64,000 bases of DNA from Endozoicomonas acroporae (GCF_002864045.1 NZ_PJPV01000007.1:1-64000); one strand, 5' to 3'. Numbered from the stretch's first letter, positions 1-10,549 are shown. Notes: a model not told the origin generated them from the sequence alone. Program-made: numbers and translations.

Positions 1-11
1 TGTCTCTTCGT

Positions 12-178
12 ATAAGTAGCTAACCATATGGAATCATATATTTCTGACTCCTTGTTCAGGCACTCTGCTTCGTTACAACTCCGGTCACATAGCTACGGCT
101 ATGCTCCCTCCGTTGTGCCTCGCATAGTACCTGCCCAAGTAGCCAGAAATATATGATTCCATATGGCCAGCTACTTAG
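12..178. repeat. Long palindromic repeat, copy A
   Basis: The ends are inverted copies of each other: the left end reads ATAAGTAGCTAACCATATGG and the right end is its approximate reverse complement (CCATATGGCCAGCTACTTA). Both inner flanks carry GAATCATATATTTCTG or its complement, and the centre holds TAGCTACGGCTATGCTCCCT. Two more copies with the same layout lie at 11600-11764 and 51287-51455. No coding capacity was seen. It behaves like a non-autonomous mobile or REP-like repeat. Confidence 0.85.
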
Positions 179-231
179 ATGACGTGCCCAAAGGAGTAAG
201 ATAATGGCATCATTGATGCCGGGTTATCGAT

Positions 232-885
232 TCAAACAGGTTTTTCCGTTGGGACGTGACTAACCGATGTGTCCCAGTAGGCTACTTTCTCTTTTTTCTG
301 ATTGGTTGCTACAACGAATTCTGGCGATTTGACCAGTTCGGGCAAATACTTTTCAAGAAAAATCTTATCATAGAGGAAAAAGCATTGGTCTATAAGGTCT
401 ACATAGGAGAGGAAGGCATTAGAATGCGGTAATTTTGAGTCTTGGTTTAGAATATTTGTGTAAATCCGGCTGGAAGCTTGAAGACAGCTTTCCATAACGT
501 ATTTAGGCATTTTTATTTGAATATCTGCTTCTGCCCTTGCACAACAGGCTCTGGAGGGTAGAGTTTTATATCCATGAAGCCATAAAAGCAGCTGTGATGC
601 AGGTTTTTTTATATGAGTGTGACCGTTTAAATAGCCCGGTTTTACCAGCTTGCTATATACACTAACTTTAACCCTGATGCCTTTTGTCGGATCCTCTGGA
701 TCTTTCGGTTCATAAGCATATTTTGTATAGCCTTGGTTAACGCAGCCGCTAAATTTTTTATGCTCAGGCAAGTTGGGGTAGGCGGGCTGTTGAAAACTTG
801 TAATCTGACCCGTATTCATAATCATTATTTCCAAGGTTTTATGAATTAAATTTAATGGATTTGGAGTGAATCCATTTTCAGGCAT
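232..885 (-). CDS. Hypothetical protein, 217 aa
   Basis: An open frame without recognised domains. It is rich in Lys, Pro and Tyr early on and has several Cys in the middle (around residues 114-115 and 134). There is no signal peptide or membrane segment. The first ATG has a poor ribosome site. The ATG at codon 23 (position 819) has GGAA about 9 bases upstream and may be the true start, giving about 195 residues. It lies between a palindromic repeat and dapB and is probably a lineage-specific gene. Function is unknown. Confidence 0.5.
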   Translation of the reverse strand: MPENGFTPNPLNLIHKTLEIMIMNTGQITSFQQPAYPNLPEHKKFSGCVNQGYTKYAYEPKDPEDPTKGIRVKVSVYSKLVKPGYLNGHTHIKKPASQLLLWLHGYKTLPSRACCARAEADIQIKMPKYVMESCLQASSRIYTNILNQDSKLPHSNAFLSYVDLIDQCFFLYDKIFLEKYLPELVKSPEFVVATNQKKEKVAYWDTSVSHVPTEKPV

Positions 886-923
886 CAGAACTTAGAATAT
901 CCGTAAGGTTAAAAAGTTCAGTT

Positions 924-1043
924 TTAAAGTATCTGTGCTTCCCGAATCATCACAGAGAGGGTTTTCACAATGACCAGGGCCATAAGCAGCCTTGGAGCCC
1001 AATGCATCTCCCGAACGTCTTGTACAAACTGTTTGATCATCAT
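924..1043 (-). CDS. Possible small hydrophobic protein, 39 aa
   Basis: A minus-strand frame starts with two consecutive ATG codons and encodes one hydrophobic stretch (APRLLMALVIVKTLSVMI). An AGG lies a few bases upstream of the start. It fills most of the 317-base gap between the 217-aa gene and dapB. It could be a small membrane protein or a chance frame; only the composition and weak ribosome site support it. Confidence 0.25.
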   Translation of the reverse strand: MMIKQFVQDVREMHWAPRLLMALVIVKTLSVMIREAQIL

Positions 1044-1154
1044 TGCACCTGTAATTTTCACGAAGTGGGGGCAGGTTATCGTTTTTTCCTTAAAAAATAA
1101 AAGCCGGATTGTTGTTTGCCCCGCCCTGCTTGCTGTTTGTGGGTAGTCCGATAG

Positions 1155-2033
<879 letters not shown>

Positions 2034-2259
2034 TTTCAGTTCAAGGGTCCCTCAGGTTCTCAGGCTTGACCTGTCATCATCATTACAATTCCCTGGGCTA
2101 TAACAATACCCTTCATTTTTGCACTGATGGCGTTGTAAGTAGTTAGTGATTTATCTGGGATCAACTGTCTGGCTGCATGATTGATCACTGAAGAGAACTT
2201 AAATCACTGCCCGATGCGCTGATAATGCGGAAAATGGGTGAAAAAGGAGGTTGATAGTG

Positions 2260-3084
2260 ATGATAGTATCCGGCGTTGTTACCCCTCAGGAGTGGGGGGA
2301 TTGGTTAGTGAATCAGAGTCTTGATGGCATTCTTGATGGCATTGAAGGTTTCCCGAGGACAGCTGAAGGACAGAAAAAAATGCTTCCGGGCAGTAATACA
2401 GCTTGTGACAGAGCTGCCCGCAGCCTTTGTTCCCGTCATATTGCGCCTTATAATGGCTCTGTTCCAACGGGAAGCATGGGTAAATCGATGAAAAGGCCGT
2501 TGCCTGCATGCACGGACCTTGAAGTGGTGCCTCAGAAATTAGCAAGAAATGAGCTATCCACTTTTGGTAAAAACAACCCGCCCGGGGCAGCAAATAACCA
2601 CAGGGAGAGCCGTAACTCTGATGTATTCAGGATATGCTTTCAGCATCGGATGGAGGGAATCATCAAAAAAAACAGATTTCAGCTCTTGTTCGAAGCACAG
2701 AAAAAAAAGAGTGAGCTGAAAAGCAAAGAAAATAAGGCGAAGAGAGTTGTTGAAAATCTAGGTTGCTGCAGACGCAGTCTGGGTAATTTAATGCATCCTA
2801 TGGAGTATGCATTCAAGGTGCTTGTACACGATGAATCTTTAAGAAAACTGATCGAATTGAAAATAGAGATTCAACAACTGACATTTGAACTTAAGCAGGA
2901 GGAGTTGCAGAAGAAGTTTAGGGCGCGTGTGTATAATCAGGCGATCCGTGAGATGTCCAATTGTGCAGAGTTGGCCGGAGGAGTGGGAAGAGCGGTGGAA
3001 GAATTTATGAATAAACAAGACTGGGTTGAGTTGCTGCCTCTTGATGCTCTGAATCAAAAATCACCTGACGACCAAAAAAAGTAG
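2260..3084 (+). CDS. Hypothetical coiled-coil protein between dapB and carA
   Basis: The strong AGGAGG at 2245-2250 sits 9 bases before ATG 2260, so that start (274 aa) is preferred over the TTG at 2251 or GTG at 2257. The first half is polar and low in structure. The second half (about residues 135-245) is rich in Lys, Glu and Leu and looks like an alpha-helical coiled coil (for example FEAQKKKSELKSKENKAKR). There is no signal peptide, membrane segment or known motif. It interrupts the normally tight dapB-carA block and is followed by its own terminator, so it looks like a lineage-specific insertion. Function is unknown; an effector role is only a guess. Confidence 0.6.
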   Translation: MIVSGVVTPQEWGDWLVNQSLDGILDGIEGFPRTAEGQKKMLPGSNTACDRAARSLCSRHIAPYNGSVPTGSMGKSMKRPLPACTDLEVVPQKLARNELSTFGKNNPPGAANNHRESRNSDVFRICFQHRMEGIIKKNRFQLLFEAQKKKSELKSKENKAKRVVENLGCCRRSLGNLMHPMEYAFKVLVHDESLRKLIELKIEIQQLTFELKQEELQKKFRARVYNQAIREMSNCAELAGGVGRAVEEFMNKQDWVELLPLDALNQKSPDDQKK

Positions 3085-3162
3085 TGGAAAAGTTAATTGA
3101 TTTATAGTCTAATAGCTGAAATTTGCCTTGAATTTATGGTGTGTGCGACAGGGTGCCAGATC

Positions 3163-3200
3163 AAAAGCGAGATGGTTTTTTAAAACATCTCGCTTTTTTT
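3163..3200 (+). terminator. Rho-independent terminator after the 2260-3084 gene
   Basis: A 12-base stem (AAAAGCGAGATG pairing with CATCTCGCTTTT) encloses an A/T-rich loop and ends in a run of seven T. It separates the inserted gene from carA. Confidence 0.85.
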
Positions 3201-3277
3201 GGGTCTTCAAACTGGAGGGCTTAAAGCATCATAGCGTTCGGGCATAAGGCGCTCAGGTTCAAGTTCGGGAGGATCCT

Positions 3278-4420
3278 TTGACTAAGACGGCTGTTTTAGC
3301 TCTGGAAGATGGCAGTATTTTCCGGGGAATTGCCATCGGTATTGATGGTGAGACCAGTGGTGAGGTGGTTTTTAACACGGCAATGACCGGTTATCAGGAA
3401 ATTCTCACCGACCCTTCTTATTCCCGCCAAATCGTTACGCTCACCTATCCTCATATTGGTAATACCGGTATTACTCCGGAAGACGAAGAATCCCCACAAA
3501 TCCAGGCCGCAGGTCTGATCATCAAGGACCTGCCACTGCTGGCCAGTAACTGGCGCAGTAAAATGTCTCTGGATGACTATCTGAAATCCCGCAATATTGT
3601 CGCCATCGCTGGTATTGATACCCGCCGCCTGACTCGAATTCTCCGGGAAAAAGGTGCGCAGAACGGCTGTATCCTGGCGGGAGACGCCCTGACCGGAAAA
3701 GCGGCTGAAACCAAAGCACTGGCCAGGGCCCGTGAATTTCCGGGCCTGAAAGGGATGGACCTGGCAAAAGAAGTCACCACTGACCAGCCTTACACTTGGA
3801 CAGAAGGTGTCTGGAATCTGGAGACCGACAGTCATGCCGACGTGACGGACCTGCCGTTTCACGTCGTGGCTTACGATTTTGGTGTTAAAAGAAACATTCT
3901 GCGCATGCTGGCTCAGCGAGGCTGTCGCCTTACCGTTGTGCCAGCCAAAACACCCGCCGAAGAGGTTCTGGCCCTGAATCCGGATGGTATTTTCCTCTCT
4001 AACGGCCCCGGTGATCCTGAGCCCTGTGATTACGCCATCGCCGCCATTAAAGAAATTCTGGACACTTCTCTGCCGGTGTTTGGTATCTGTCTGGGGCATC
4101 AGCTGCTGGCTCTGGCCAGTGGTGCCAGGACCGAGAAGATGAAGTTTGGTCACCACGGCGGCAATCACCCGGTTCAGGATCTCAAGACCGGTCAGGTCAT
4201 GATTACCAGCCAGAACCATGGTTTTGCAGTAGCGGAAGACTCGTTGCCAGAGCACCTGCAGGCAACCCATAAGTCACTGTTTGATGGCAGCCTTCAGGGT
4301 ATTGAGCGGACTGATCGTCCTGCTTTCAGCTTCCAGGGGCACCCTGAAGCAAGCCCGGGTCCACACGATGTGGCCGGGCTGTTTGACCGTTTTGTTGAGA
4401 TGCTGAAGGCAGCAAAGTAA
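3278..4420 (+). CDS. carA: Carbamoyl-phosphate synthase small subunit CarA
   Basis: The glutaminase subunit of carbamoyl-phosphate synthase, which hydrolyses glutamine and passes ammonia to CarB for arginine and pyrimidine synthesis. The 380 residues match the family (382 in E. coli). The N-terminal domain begins [11 protein letters not shown]. The class I amidotransferase domain carries the nucleophile Cys271 in GICLGHQ, and the His-Glu pair lies in GHPEASPG. The start is TTG at 3278, supported by GGAGG at 3268-3272 and by the conserved family N-terminus (MTK-A-LALEDGS). carB follows after 27 bases, so the two are one operon. A terminator just upstream implies that carA has its own promoter. 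Confidence 0.97.
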   Translation: MTKTAVLALEDGSIFRGIAIGIDGETSGEVVFNTAMTGYQEILTDPSYSRQIVTLTYPHIGNTGITPEDEESPQIQAAGLIIKDLPLLASNWRSKMSLDDYLKSRNIVAIAGIDTRRLTRILREKGAQNGCILAGDALTGKAAETKALARAREFPGLKGMDLAKEVTTDQPYTWTEGVWNLETDSHADVTDLPFHVVAYDFGVKRNILRMLAQRGCRLTVVPAKTPAEEVLALNPDGIFLSNGPGDPEPCDYAIAAIKEILDTSLPVFGICLGHQLLALASGARTEKMKFGHHGGNHPVQDLKTGQVMITSQNHGFAVAEDSLPEHLQATHKSLFDGSLQGIERTDRPAFSFQGHPEASPGPHDVAGLFDRFVEMLKAAK

Positions 4421-4447
4421 CCAACCCCGTTTTGATGTGAGAACAAG

Positions 4448-7400
4448 ATGCCAAAACGTACTGATATTGAAAGTATTCTGATACTCGGGGCTGGTCCAAT
4501 TATTATCGGCCAGGCCTGTGAGTTTGACTATTCCGGAGCGCAGGCCTGTAAGGCGCTGAAGGAAGAGGGGTTTCGGGTCATCCTGGTCAACTCCAACCCG
4601 GCGACCATTATGACCGACCCGGCCATGGCGGACTCAACCTATATTGAGCCAATCCGCTGGGAGACCGTCGAGAAGATTATCGAAAAAGAGCGCCCGGATG
4701 CCATTCTTCCCACCATGGGCGGTCAGACCGCGCTGAACTGTGCCCTGGATCTGTTCCATAAAGGTGTGCTGGAAAAGTACGGCGTGGCCATGATTGGTGC
4801 CAACCAGCAGGCCATCGACAAAGCCGAAGATCGCCAGCTGTTTGACCAGGCCATGAAAAATATCGGTCTGGCAACGCCGCGCTCCGGTATTGCCCATACC
4901 ATGGAAGAAGCCCGCGCCGTTCTCGATCAGGTTGGCTTCCCCTGTATTATTCGTCCGTCGTTTACCATGGGCGGCACCGGGGGTGGGATTGCCTATAACA
5001 AGGCAGAGTTTGAAGAGATCTGCTTCCGTGGCCTCGACCTTTCGCCCACCAATGAGCTGCTGATTGATGAATCGCTGATTGGCTGGAAAGAGTACGAGAT
5101 GGAAGTGGTTCGTGACCGCAATGATAACTGCATCATTGTCTGCGCCATCGAAAACTTTGACCCCATGGGGGTTCACACCGGAGATTCCATTACCGTCGCG
5201 CCAGCCCAGACGCTGACCGATAAGGAATACCAGATCATGCGTAACGCCTCCATTGCGGTACTGCGTGAGATTGGTGTGGAAACCGGCGGTTCCAACGTAC
5301 AGTTTGGTATCTGCCCGGATACGGGCCGCATGGTGGTCATTGAGATGAACCCCCGGGTGTCCCGTTCTTCTGCCCTGGCTTCCAAGGCCACCGGTTTCCC
5401 TATTGCCCGTGTTGCCGCCAAGCTGGCGGTGGGTTACACCCTGGATGAACTGAGCAATGAGATCACCGGTGGCGTGGTTCCCGCCTCGTTTGAGCCATCC
5501 ATTGATTACGTGGTGACCAAAATCCCACGCTTTGCCTTTGAGAAGTTCCCTCAGGCAGATGACCGTCTGACCACTCAGATGAAATCGGTGGGTGAGGTAA
5601 TGGCCATTGGTCGTTCATTCCAGGAGTCTGTGCAGAAAGCACTGCGTGGTCTGGAAACCGGTGCCACGGGCTTTAACTCCATGTTTGATATCAAACTGGA
5701 TGCCTGCTCTGATGCAGAACGTGAAGATGCACTGGCCAGAATCCGTCGTGAACTGGTGACACCGAAAGCTGACCGTATCTACTACGTTGCGGATGCCTTC
5801 CGTGCCGGTATGACCCTGGAAGCGATCTTTGCTGAGTGCATGATTGATCCATGGTTCCTGGTACAGATTCAGGACCTGGTGAATGAAGAAGCGTTACTGG
5901 CTAACGACGCGGCTGATGGCAAAGGCCTGACCTCCCTGTCGAAAGAGCGTTTGTTCCGTCTGAAGCAGAAAGGCTTCAGCGATGCCCGTATGGCTGAACT
6001 GCTGGGTATTAAAGAAGCCGAGGTTCGCAACTATCGTCGTGAACAGCAGGTAAAGCCCGTCTATAAGCGCGTGGATACCTGTGCGGCTGAATTCCAGTCT
6101 ACGACAGCGTACATGTACTCTTCCTATGACGAAGAGTGTGAAGCCGAACCTTCTGGCCGTGAAAAAATCATGGTGATTGGTGGTGGACCAAACCGTATCG
6201 GTCAGGGGATTGAGTTTGACTACTGCTGTGTCCATGCGGCACTGGCCGCGCGGGAAGATGGTTACGAAACCATTATGGTTAACTGTAATCCGGAGACCGT
6301 TTCTACCGATTACGACACCTCTGACCGACTCTACTTTGAGCCGGTAACCCTGGAAGATGTGCTGGCCATCATTGATGTTGAGAAACCCACCGGGGTTATT
6401 GTTCAGTACGGTGGCCAGACGCCGCTGAAACTGGCCCGTGCCCTTGAAGCCGAAGGTGTGCCGATTATCGGTACCAGCCCTGAAGCCATTGACCGTGCCG
6501 AAGACCGTGAGCGCTTCCAGCAGATGATCCAGAAACTGGGTCTGTTGCAGCCCGCTAACGCCACGGTTCGCAGTGAGCAGGAAGCGGTGGCCAAAGCGGC
6601 GGAGATTGGCTATCCACTGGTGGTTCGTCCCTCCTATGTTCTGGGTGGCCGTGCCATGGAAATCGTCGCCGGCGAAGATGAGCTGGTGCGTTATATGAAA
6701 GACGCTGTTCAGGTATCGAACGACAGCCCGGTGCTATTGGACTACTTCCTGAACCGTGCGGTAGAAGTGGACGTCGATGCGGTGTGTGATGGTGAACGTG
6801 TGGTGATTGGCGCGATCATGCAGCACATCGAGCAAGCGGGTATTCACTCCGGTGACTCCAGCTGCTCGCTGCCGCCTTACAGCCTGAACCGTCGTCATCA
6901 GGATGAAATCCGTGAGCAGGTTCGTGCCATGGCACTGGAATTGGGTGTTGTGGGCCTGATGAATGTGCAGCTGGCCATTCAGGATGACCAGATCTACGTG
7001 ATTGAGGTGAACCCCAGGGCTTCCCGTACCGTGCCATTTGTCTCCAAGTGCATTGGCCACTCCCTGGCCAAGATTGCGGCACGGGTGATGATGGGCAAAA
7101 CCCTGGAAGAGCTGAACTTTACTGCTGAGATTGTGCCGCCATACTACAGTGTCAAAGAAGCGGTTTTCCCATTTAATAAGTTCCCCGGCGTGGACCCGAT
7201 TCTTGGCCCGGAGATGAAATCCACCGGCGAAGTGATGGGCGTTGGGGCTACCTTCCCGGAAGCCTTCCACAAGGCTCAGCTGGCTGAGAACATGCAGCTG
7301 CCACAGGGAGGGAAGGTCATTCTCTCCGTACGGGACTTTGACAAACCGGAGTTGCCGATGGTGGCTCGTCTGCTGATGGATATCGGCTTCGAGCTGCTGG

Positions 7401-7708
7401 CCACCTCCGGCACGGCAAAAGTGATAGAAGAAGCCGGTTTGCCGGTCACCACCATCAACAAAGTGCATCAGGGAAGACCGCATTTGGTGGACATGATCGT
7501 CAATGGTGATATAGCCTTCGTCATCAATACGACTGAGGGTCGTCAGGCCATTGCTGATTCTTACCTGATCCGTCGCTCTGCATTGACCAATAAGGTGCTA
7601 TATACAACCACCATGGCGGGAGCAGAAGCGATTGCGCGTTCGATCGCCTTTGGATCTGAAAGATTGGTCAGACGGCTTCAGGGTCTACACGAAGGTAACG
7701 TTGGATGA
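4448..7708 (+). CDS. carB: Carbamoyl-phosphate synthase large subunit CarB
   Basis: The synthetase subunit that makes carbamoyl phosphate from bicarbonate, ammonia and two ATP. The 1086 residues are close to the usual 1073. The product holds two homologous halves, each an ATP-grasp unit: the first begins [20 protein letters not shown] and the second, near residue 577, [19 protein letters not shown]. Metal and nucleotide motifs such as [20 protein letters not shown] and [20 protein letters not shown] are intact. An MGS-like allosteric domain forms the last 140 or so residues. The stop overlaps the greA start by four bases (ATGA), so greA is translated from the same message. Confidence 0.98.
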   Translation: MPKRTDIESILILGAGPIIIGQACEFDYSGAQACKALKEEGFRVILVNSNPATIMTDPAMADSTYIEPIRWETVEKIIEKERPDAILPTMGGQTALNCALDLFHKGVLEKYGVAMIGANQQAIDKAEDRQLFDQAMKNIGLATPRSGIAHTMEEARAVLDQVGFPCIIRPSFTMGGTGGGIAYNKAEFEEICFRGLDLSPTNELLIDESLIGWKEYEMEVVRDRNDNCIIVCAIENFDPMGVHTGDSITVAPAQTLTDKEYQIMRNASIAVLREIGVETGGSNVQFGICPDTGRMVVIEMNPRVSRSSALASKATGFPIARVAAKLAVGYTLDELSNEITGGVVPASFEPSIDYVVTKIPRFAFEKFPQADDRLTTQMKSVGEVMAIGRSFQESVQKALRGLETGATGFNSMFDIKLDACSDAEREDALARIRRELVTPKADRIYYVADAFRAGMTLEAIFAECMIDPWFLVQIQDLVNEEALLANDAADGKGLTSLSKERLFRLKQKGFSDARMAELLGIKEAEVRNYRREQQVKPVYKRVDTCAAEFQSTTAYMYSSYDEECEAEPSGREKIMVIGGGPNRIGQGIEFDYCCVHAALAAREDGYETIMVNCNPETVSTDYDTSDRLYFEPVTLEDVLAIIDVEKPTGVIVQYGGQTPLKLARALEAEGVPIIGTSPEAIDRAEDRERFQQMIQKLGLLQPANATVRSEQEAVAKAAEIGYPLVVRPSYVLGGRAMEIVAGEDELVRYMKDAVQVSNDSPVLLDYFLNRAVEVDVDAVCDGERVVIGAIMQHIEQAGIHSGDSSCSLPPYSLNRRHQDEIREQVRAMALELGVVGLMNVQLAIQDDQIYVIEVNPRASRTVPFVSKCIGHSLAKIAARVMMGKTLEELNFTAEIVPPYYSVKEAVFPFNKFPGVDPILGPEMKSTGEVMGVGATFPEAFHKAQLAENMQLPQGGKVILSVRDFDKPELPMVARLLMDIGFELLATSGTAKVIEEAGLPVTTINKVHQGRPHLVDMIVNGDIAFVINTTEGRQAIADSYLIRRSALTNKVLYTTTMAGAEAIARSIAFGSERLVRRLQGLHEGNVG

Positions 7709-8181
7709 AAAGAATTCCCATGACAGTGGAGGGTGAAAAAGCCCTCCGTGCGGAACTGGCTCATTTGAAGGGGGTGGAACGTCCTCGTATTTCTGCGGCT
7801 ATTGCTGAAGCACGTGAGCTCGGAGACCTTAAGGAGAATGCTGAATACCATGCCGCCCGTGAGCAGCAGAGCTTTGCCGAAGGTCGCATCAACGAGATTG
7901 AAGCCAAGCTCTCCAATGCCCAGGTAATTGATATTACCACCATCACCAAGACCGGCAAGGTGCTGTTCGGTACCACGATTGTACTGATCAACCTGGATGA
8001 TGACCGGGAAGTCACCTACAAGATTGTCGGCGATGATGAAGCGGATATCAAAGTGAACAAGATCTCTGTCAACTCACCCATTGCCCGGGCCCTGATCGGC
8101 AAGGAGGAAGGGGATGTGGTTGTGGTTAACACGCCTTCTGGCGGTGTTGAATATGAGATCGATGAAGTGCAGCATATTTGA
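7705..8181 (+). CDS. greA: Transcription elongation factor GreA
   Basis: GreA enters the secondary channel of RNA polymerase and stimulates cleavage of backtracked RNA. The 158-residue length is exact for the family. The N-terminal coiled coil has the acidic tip [11 protein letters not shown] (about residues 39-49), whose Asp and Glu coordinate the catalytic metal. The C-terminal FKBP-like domain includes [15 protein letters not shown]. It overlaps carB by four bases and is the last gene of the carA-carB-greA unit, as in Pseudomonas. Confidence 0.97.
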   Translation: MKRIPMTVEGEKALRAELAHLKGVERPRISAAIAEARELGDLKENAEYHAAREQQSFAEGRINEIEAKLSNAQVIDITTITKTGKVLFGTTIVLINLDDDREVTYKIVGDDEADIKVNKISVNSPIARALIGKEEGDVVVVNTPSGGVEYEIDEVQHI

Positions 8182-8223
8182 TTAATGCATTACTGAGTGC
8201 GGTATCTTTTTCCATACTTATTG

Positions 8224-8261
8224 AAGCCCTGTGTTGTCTGAGGCAGCACAGGGCTTTATTT
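8224..8261 (+). terminator. Terminator of the carA-carB-greA operon
   Basis: A 10-base perfect stem, AAGCCCTGTG with CACAGGGCTT, is followed by TTATTTT. It lies 43 bases after the greA stop. Confidence 0.85.
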
Positions 8262-8381
8262 TGGCTAACGAATGTGTACTTACTCTTTAGTCATGATGGA
8301 AAACTTTTCCTTGCAAAGCGGGGCGGACCATATATGACCCCGTTTTTCTTTCCTTTTTATTTCCTCTTATTTCTTTCTTCT

Positions 8382-8523
8382 GGGTGTCCTTTATTTCTTT
8401 GGCCGATTAGTCAAATTCTTGGGAGTCATCCTTTATTTTTTTTCTTGGGTGTCCTTTATTTTTTTCTTTATTTTTTCTGGGTGTCCTTTATTTTTCTTTA
8501 TTTCTTCTGGGTGTCCTTTATTT
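8382..8523. repeat. T-rich direct repeats of GGGTGTCCTTTATTT
   Basis: Four exact copies of GGGTGTCCTTTATTT begin at about 8382, 8447, 8479 and 8509. A diverged copy (GGGAGTCATCCTTTATTT) is near 8420. T-rich filler (TTTCTTTATTT) separates them, and the last three are 30-32 bases apart. The strand is almost free of A in places. Such arrays occur next to REP-associated transposase genes in marine gammaproteobacteria (from memory), and a fragment of such a gene is 2 kb away. This is not a CRISPR: spacers are low-complexity and uneven. Confidence 0.7.
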
Positions 8524-8537
8524 AATTTCTTTATTTA

Positions 8538-8796
8538 ATTTATCGCAACCAAACGACTGCATGGATGCAGGAGCTAGCCCGGATATTTCATAAACTGCCC
8601 CGAATCTCGCGCAGGACTTTGTCGCTCTAAGGGATTTTGCGAGGGAGCGCCGTTACCTGGGAGTACGGTCGACTGAGCAAAACTCCCTTAGAGCGGCAAA
8701 GGACAAGCGAGATCGGGAGCACGTTTATGAAATATCCGGGCTAGAGCAACGCAGGAGCAGTTGCCGCGCAGGGCAGTCTATTCTCGGACAGCCTCC
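8538..8796 (-). repeat. Partial copy of the 225-bp inverted-repeat element, split by an insertion
   Basis: On the minus strand this matches the left half of the element at 35171-35395: TATTCTCGGTCAGCCTCC-type end, then GCAACTGCTCCTGCGTTGCT, then CTGCATCCATGCAGTCG. The match continues, diverged, to about 8538. It is interrupted at CTAG by the 163-bp element at 8578-8740. The other half of the 225-bp element is missing here. Confidence 0.75.
8578..8740. mobile_element. 163-bp MITE-like insertion with CTAG target duplication
   Basis: Both ends start CCCGGATATTTCATAAAC in inverted orientation, and the inverted match continues imperfectly for about 60 bases (for example GCTCTAAGGGA). CTAG stands on both sides (8574-8577 and 8741-8744). 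The homologous unfilled site at 35221-35231 reads GCTCTAGCTCC with a single CTAG. This shows directly that the 163-bp unit inserted and duplicated four bases. It has no coding capacity, so a transposase must act in trans. A diverged relative lies at 50281-50373. Confidence 0.85.
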
Positions 8797-9075
8797 AGGG
8801 TCCTGATACCCCGCTCTCATGCAAGTTGTGGAAATAGCAGAATGCAAAGTTGAAAAAGTCGGTTCGCAAGGTGATACCAACCGAATAAAGCAAATTAATT
8901 TTTACGGCAAAAGAAATTGCTGACGACTTTATTTAGTTCAAATCAATCTTACCAAAACTGAAATAACGACAAAAAGTCATCTAGGCTACAGGCTCACTGG
9001 CTATGTGCCTTTGTTTTTCAGCCATACGACAATGACACTCAATGTCTAACCGAAATAATATCTATGGAGTAAATT

Positions 9076-9243
9076 GTGCAACCATTTTCTTCAACTCGTG
9101 TACCACTGTCAGATGTAACCAGCAATCTCTACCCTGACGAACCAGCAAAAACAAATCCCTCTGGCACATTAGGAAAGTTTGCAGTTGCTGTCCAGTCAGG
9201 TGTTACCTCCTTCTTCAGCTCTCTCTCCCAATTATATTCCTGA
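9076..9243 (+). CDS. N-terminal reading frame of the 9179-10333 protein (probable frameshift)
   Basis: A GTG at 9076 has GGAG nine bases upstream and opens a 55-codon frame, polar and Ser/Thr-rich (PLSDVTSNLYPDEPAKTNPS), ending at TGA 9241-9243. Its composition and style match the downstream frame, which is open from 9173 in the +1 frame and has no good start of its own. The simplest reading is one gene broken by a one-base shift between 9173 and 9243. Programmed frameshifting or a sequencing error are alternatives. Confidence 0.45.
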   Translation: MQPFSSTRVPLSDVTSNLYPDEPAKTNPSGTLGKFAVAVQSGVTSFFSSLSQLYS

Positions 9244-10333
9244 GCATCAACGACAAACCAAGCAGGCAACTGCACCGGTTGCCAGTACGCTGCCTGCTGA
9301 CAATAAAAACGACAAAACAAGTTTAGTGGCGAATGTCTTACAAGGGGTCGGGCTGGCCAGCAAGGCAATTTCCTGCTGGGTACCCAATGCCAGTGCAGTC
9401 AGCGATGCGGTAGGAACGCTCTGTTCTTCCTTTTCCCTGGCTCATAGCCTGGACAATATGGCCATGTCTGGCAAGTCGGGTAAAGAATCATCCAGCGGTG
9501 CGGAAAATGAGTCAAAAAGCCATTCGCAAAAGATAACTGATAACAACCGGAAGGATGAAAAGCCGGGCAAGCCGGTAACTGCTTCCGGCACAACAAACAG
9601 TGTTTCCGGCAGTGTTTCCGGTCCGGCCATAGCAACTGTTACCCTGATGGCGATGGATCGGCTGGCAGGAGCTGCGGCTCAGCCCGCAGACGGAAAACCA
9701 GGGACCAGTAGCGCGCGTCAACTGACTTCAAGCCTCCACCAAAGCAAAAATTTTTCGGTTGGCAGTGACAGCTCGCGACCTTATAGCACGCAGACATCAG
9801 CATCCTCTAACAGTAGTACCTCGAATACTGTTAGAACCTCACGACAACCGACAATGCCATCACTCAATAAAATGGACAGCACAACCAACCTGCCCAGCCA
9901 TACTTCGACCGGCACAAGCCCTCTGTTGTCCAGTTCTGCCCAGGCCACCCAGTCATTGCTCAACACAAACATTACAGCAGACACCATCTCAACGCCATTA
10001 CCGCCCACCGATGCCAGGATCACTACCACAACACCATTGGCAACGGCGGCAATGACAACCACAGCATCAGTGACGGAAACCGTGGTGACGTTACCGGAAG
10101 CATCAATGACATTCTCCGGCACGCCCCCGGCAGCGGCACTCCCCATCACGCCTGCACCATTGGCTGGAACCATCAGTACCTGGGTTGTCGTCTGCCTGGG
10201 TACCGCTGTCGCGTTCGTTGCAGGCATTGGTCTATCCGCTCTCTACCAATATTATCATCGTCGGGACGAGGCACAGCAACAAGCGGAACCTGAGATACCA
10301 CTGGAACACTTAAATCAGAAGGCCAATAATTGA
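9179..10333 (+). CDS. Ser/Thr-rich protein with one C-terminal membrane segment
   Basis: The frame encodes about 384 residues, most of them low-complexity Ser, Thr, Pro and Ala (for example TQTSASSNSSTSNTVRTSR). Near the C-terminus is a single hydrophobic segment, about residues 337-358 (STWVVVCLGTAVAFVAGIGL), followed by YYHRRDE and an acidic tail. This is the layout of a tail-anchored or type I mucin-like protein. No ATG lies near the start of this frame; the TTG at 9179 is a formal start only, and the true start is probably GTG 9076 in another frame (see that entry). Function is unknown. Strong Ser/Thr bias suggests a surface or host-interaction role, by inference only. Confidence 0.5.
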   Translation: MQLLSSQVLPPSSALSPNYIPEHQRQTKQATAPVASTLPADNKNDKTSLVANVLQGVGLASKAISCWVPNASAVSDAVGTLCSSFSLAHSLDNMAMSGKSGKESSSGAENESKSHSQKITDNNRKDEKPGKPVTASGTTNSVSGSVSGPAIATVTLMAMDRLAGAAAQPADGKPGTSSARQLTSSLHQSKNFSVGSDSSRPYSTQTSASSNSSTSNTVRTSRQPTMPSLNKMDSTTNLPSHTSTGTSPLLSSSAQATQSLLNTNITADTISTPLPPTDARITTTTPLATAAMTTTASVTETVVTLPEASMTFSGTPPAAALPITPAPLAGTISTWVVVCLGTAVAFVAGIGLSALYQYYHRRDEAQQQAEPEIPLEHLNQKANN

Positions 10334-10337
10334 TTGA

Positions 10338-10475
10338 GCCTTGAATACCCTGGCCGAGGTCTGTGACCGTTTTAACTGGACAATTCATTCCTGGTGTCTG
10401 ATGACCAATCATTATCACCTGGTAGTGGAAACGCCAGACACTAACCTTTCTGCTGGTATATTAGCGCTTTTCTGA
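10338..10475 (+). pseudogene. Fragment of a REP-associated (IS200-like, Y1) transposase
   Basis: The frame between stops reads LAEVCDRFNWTIHSWCLMTN followed by HYHLVVETPDTNLS. That is the hallmark of Y1 transposases of the REP-associated group: a W-x-x-H-x-x-C-L-M-x-N-H-Y-H-L core with the HUH metal-binding His pair. Only about 45 codons remain; the catalytic Tyr region is gone. The short direct repeats at 11175-11214 and the array at 8382-8523 may be debris of the same element class. Confidence 0.75.
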
Positions 10476-10549
10476 ACTATTCCGATCGTCTGCTCTTACG
10501 CTAGACAAAGGGGCTGTTTTAAAAATTATTGATCACTAACTCAGAATAA

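Noticed and set aside
3296-4270. 324-codon frame opposite carA
   Set aside because: It lies entirely antisense to a certain gene, with low-complexity composition and no ribosome site.
8382-8523. Possible CRISPR array
   Set aside because: Repeats are only 15 bases, spacers are low-complexity and uneven, and no cas genes are in the window.
8178-8525. 115-codon frame overlapping the greA stop
   Set aside because: It runs through the greA terminator and the T-rich direct repeats, so its Phe/Leu-rich product is a result of base composition.
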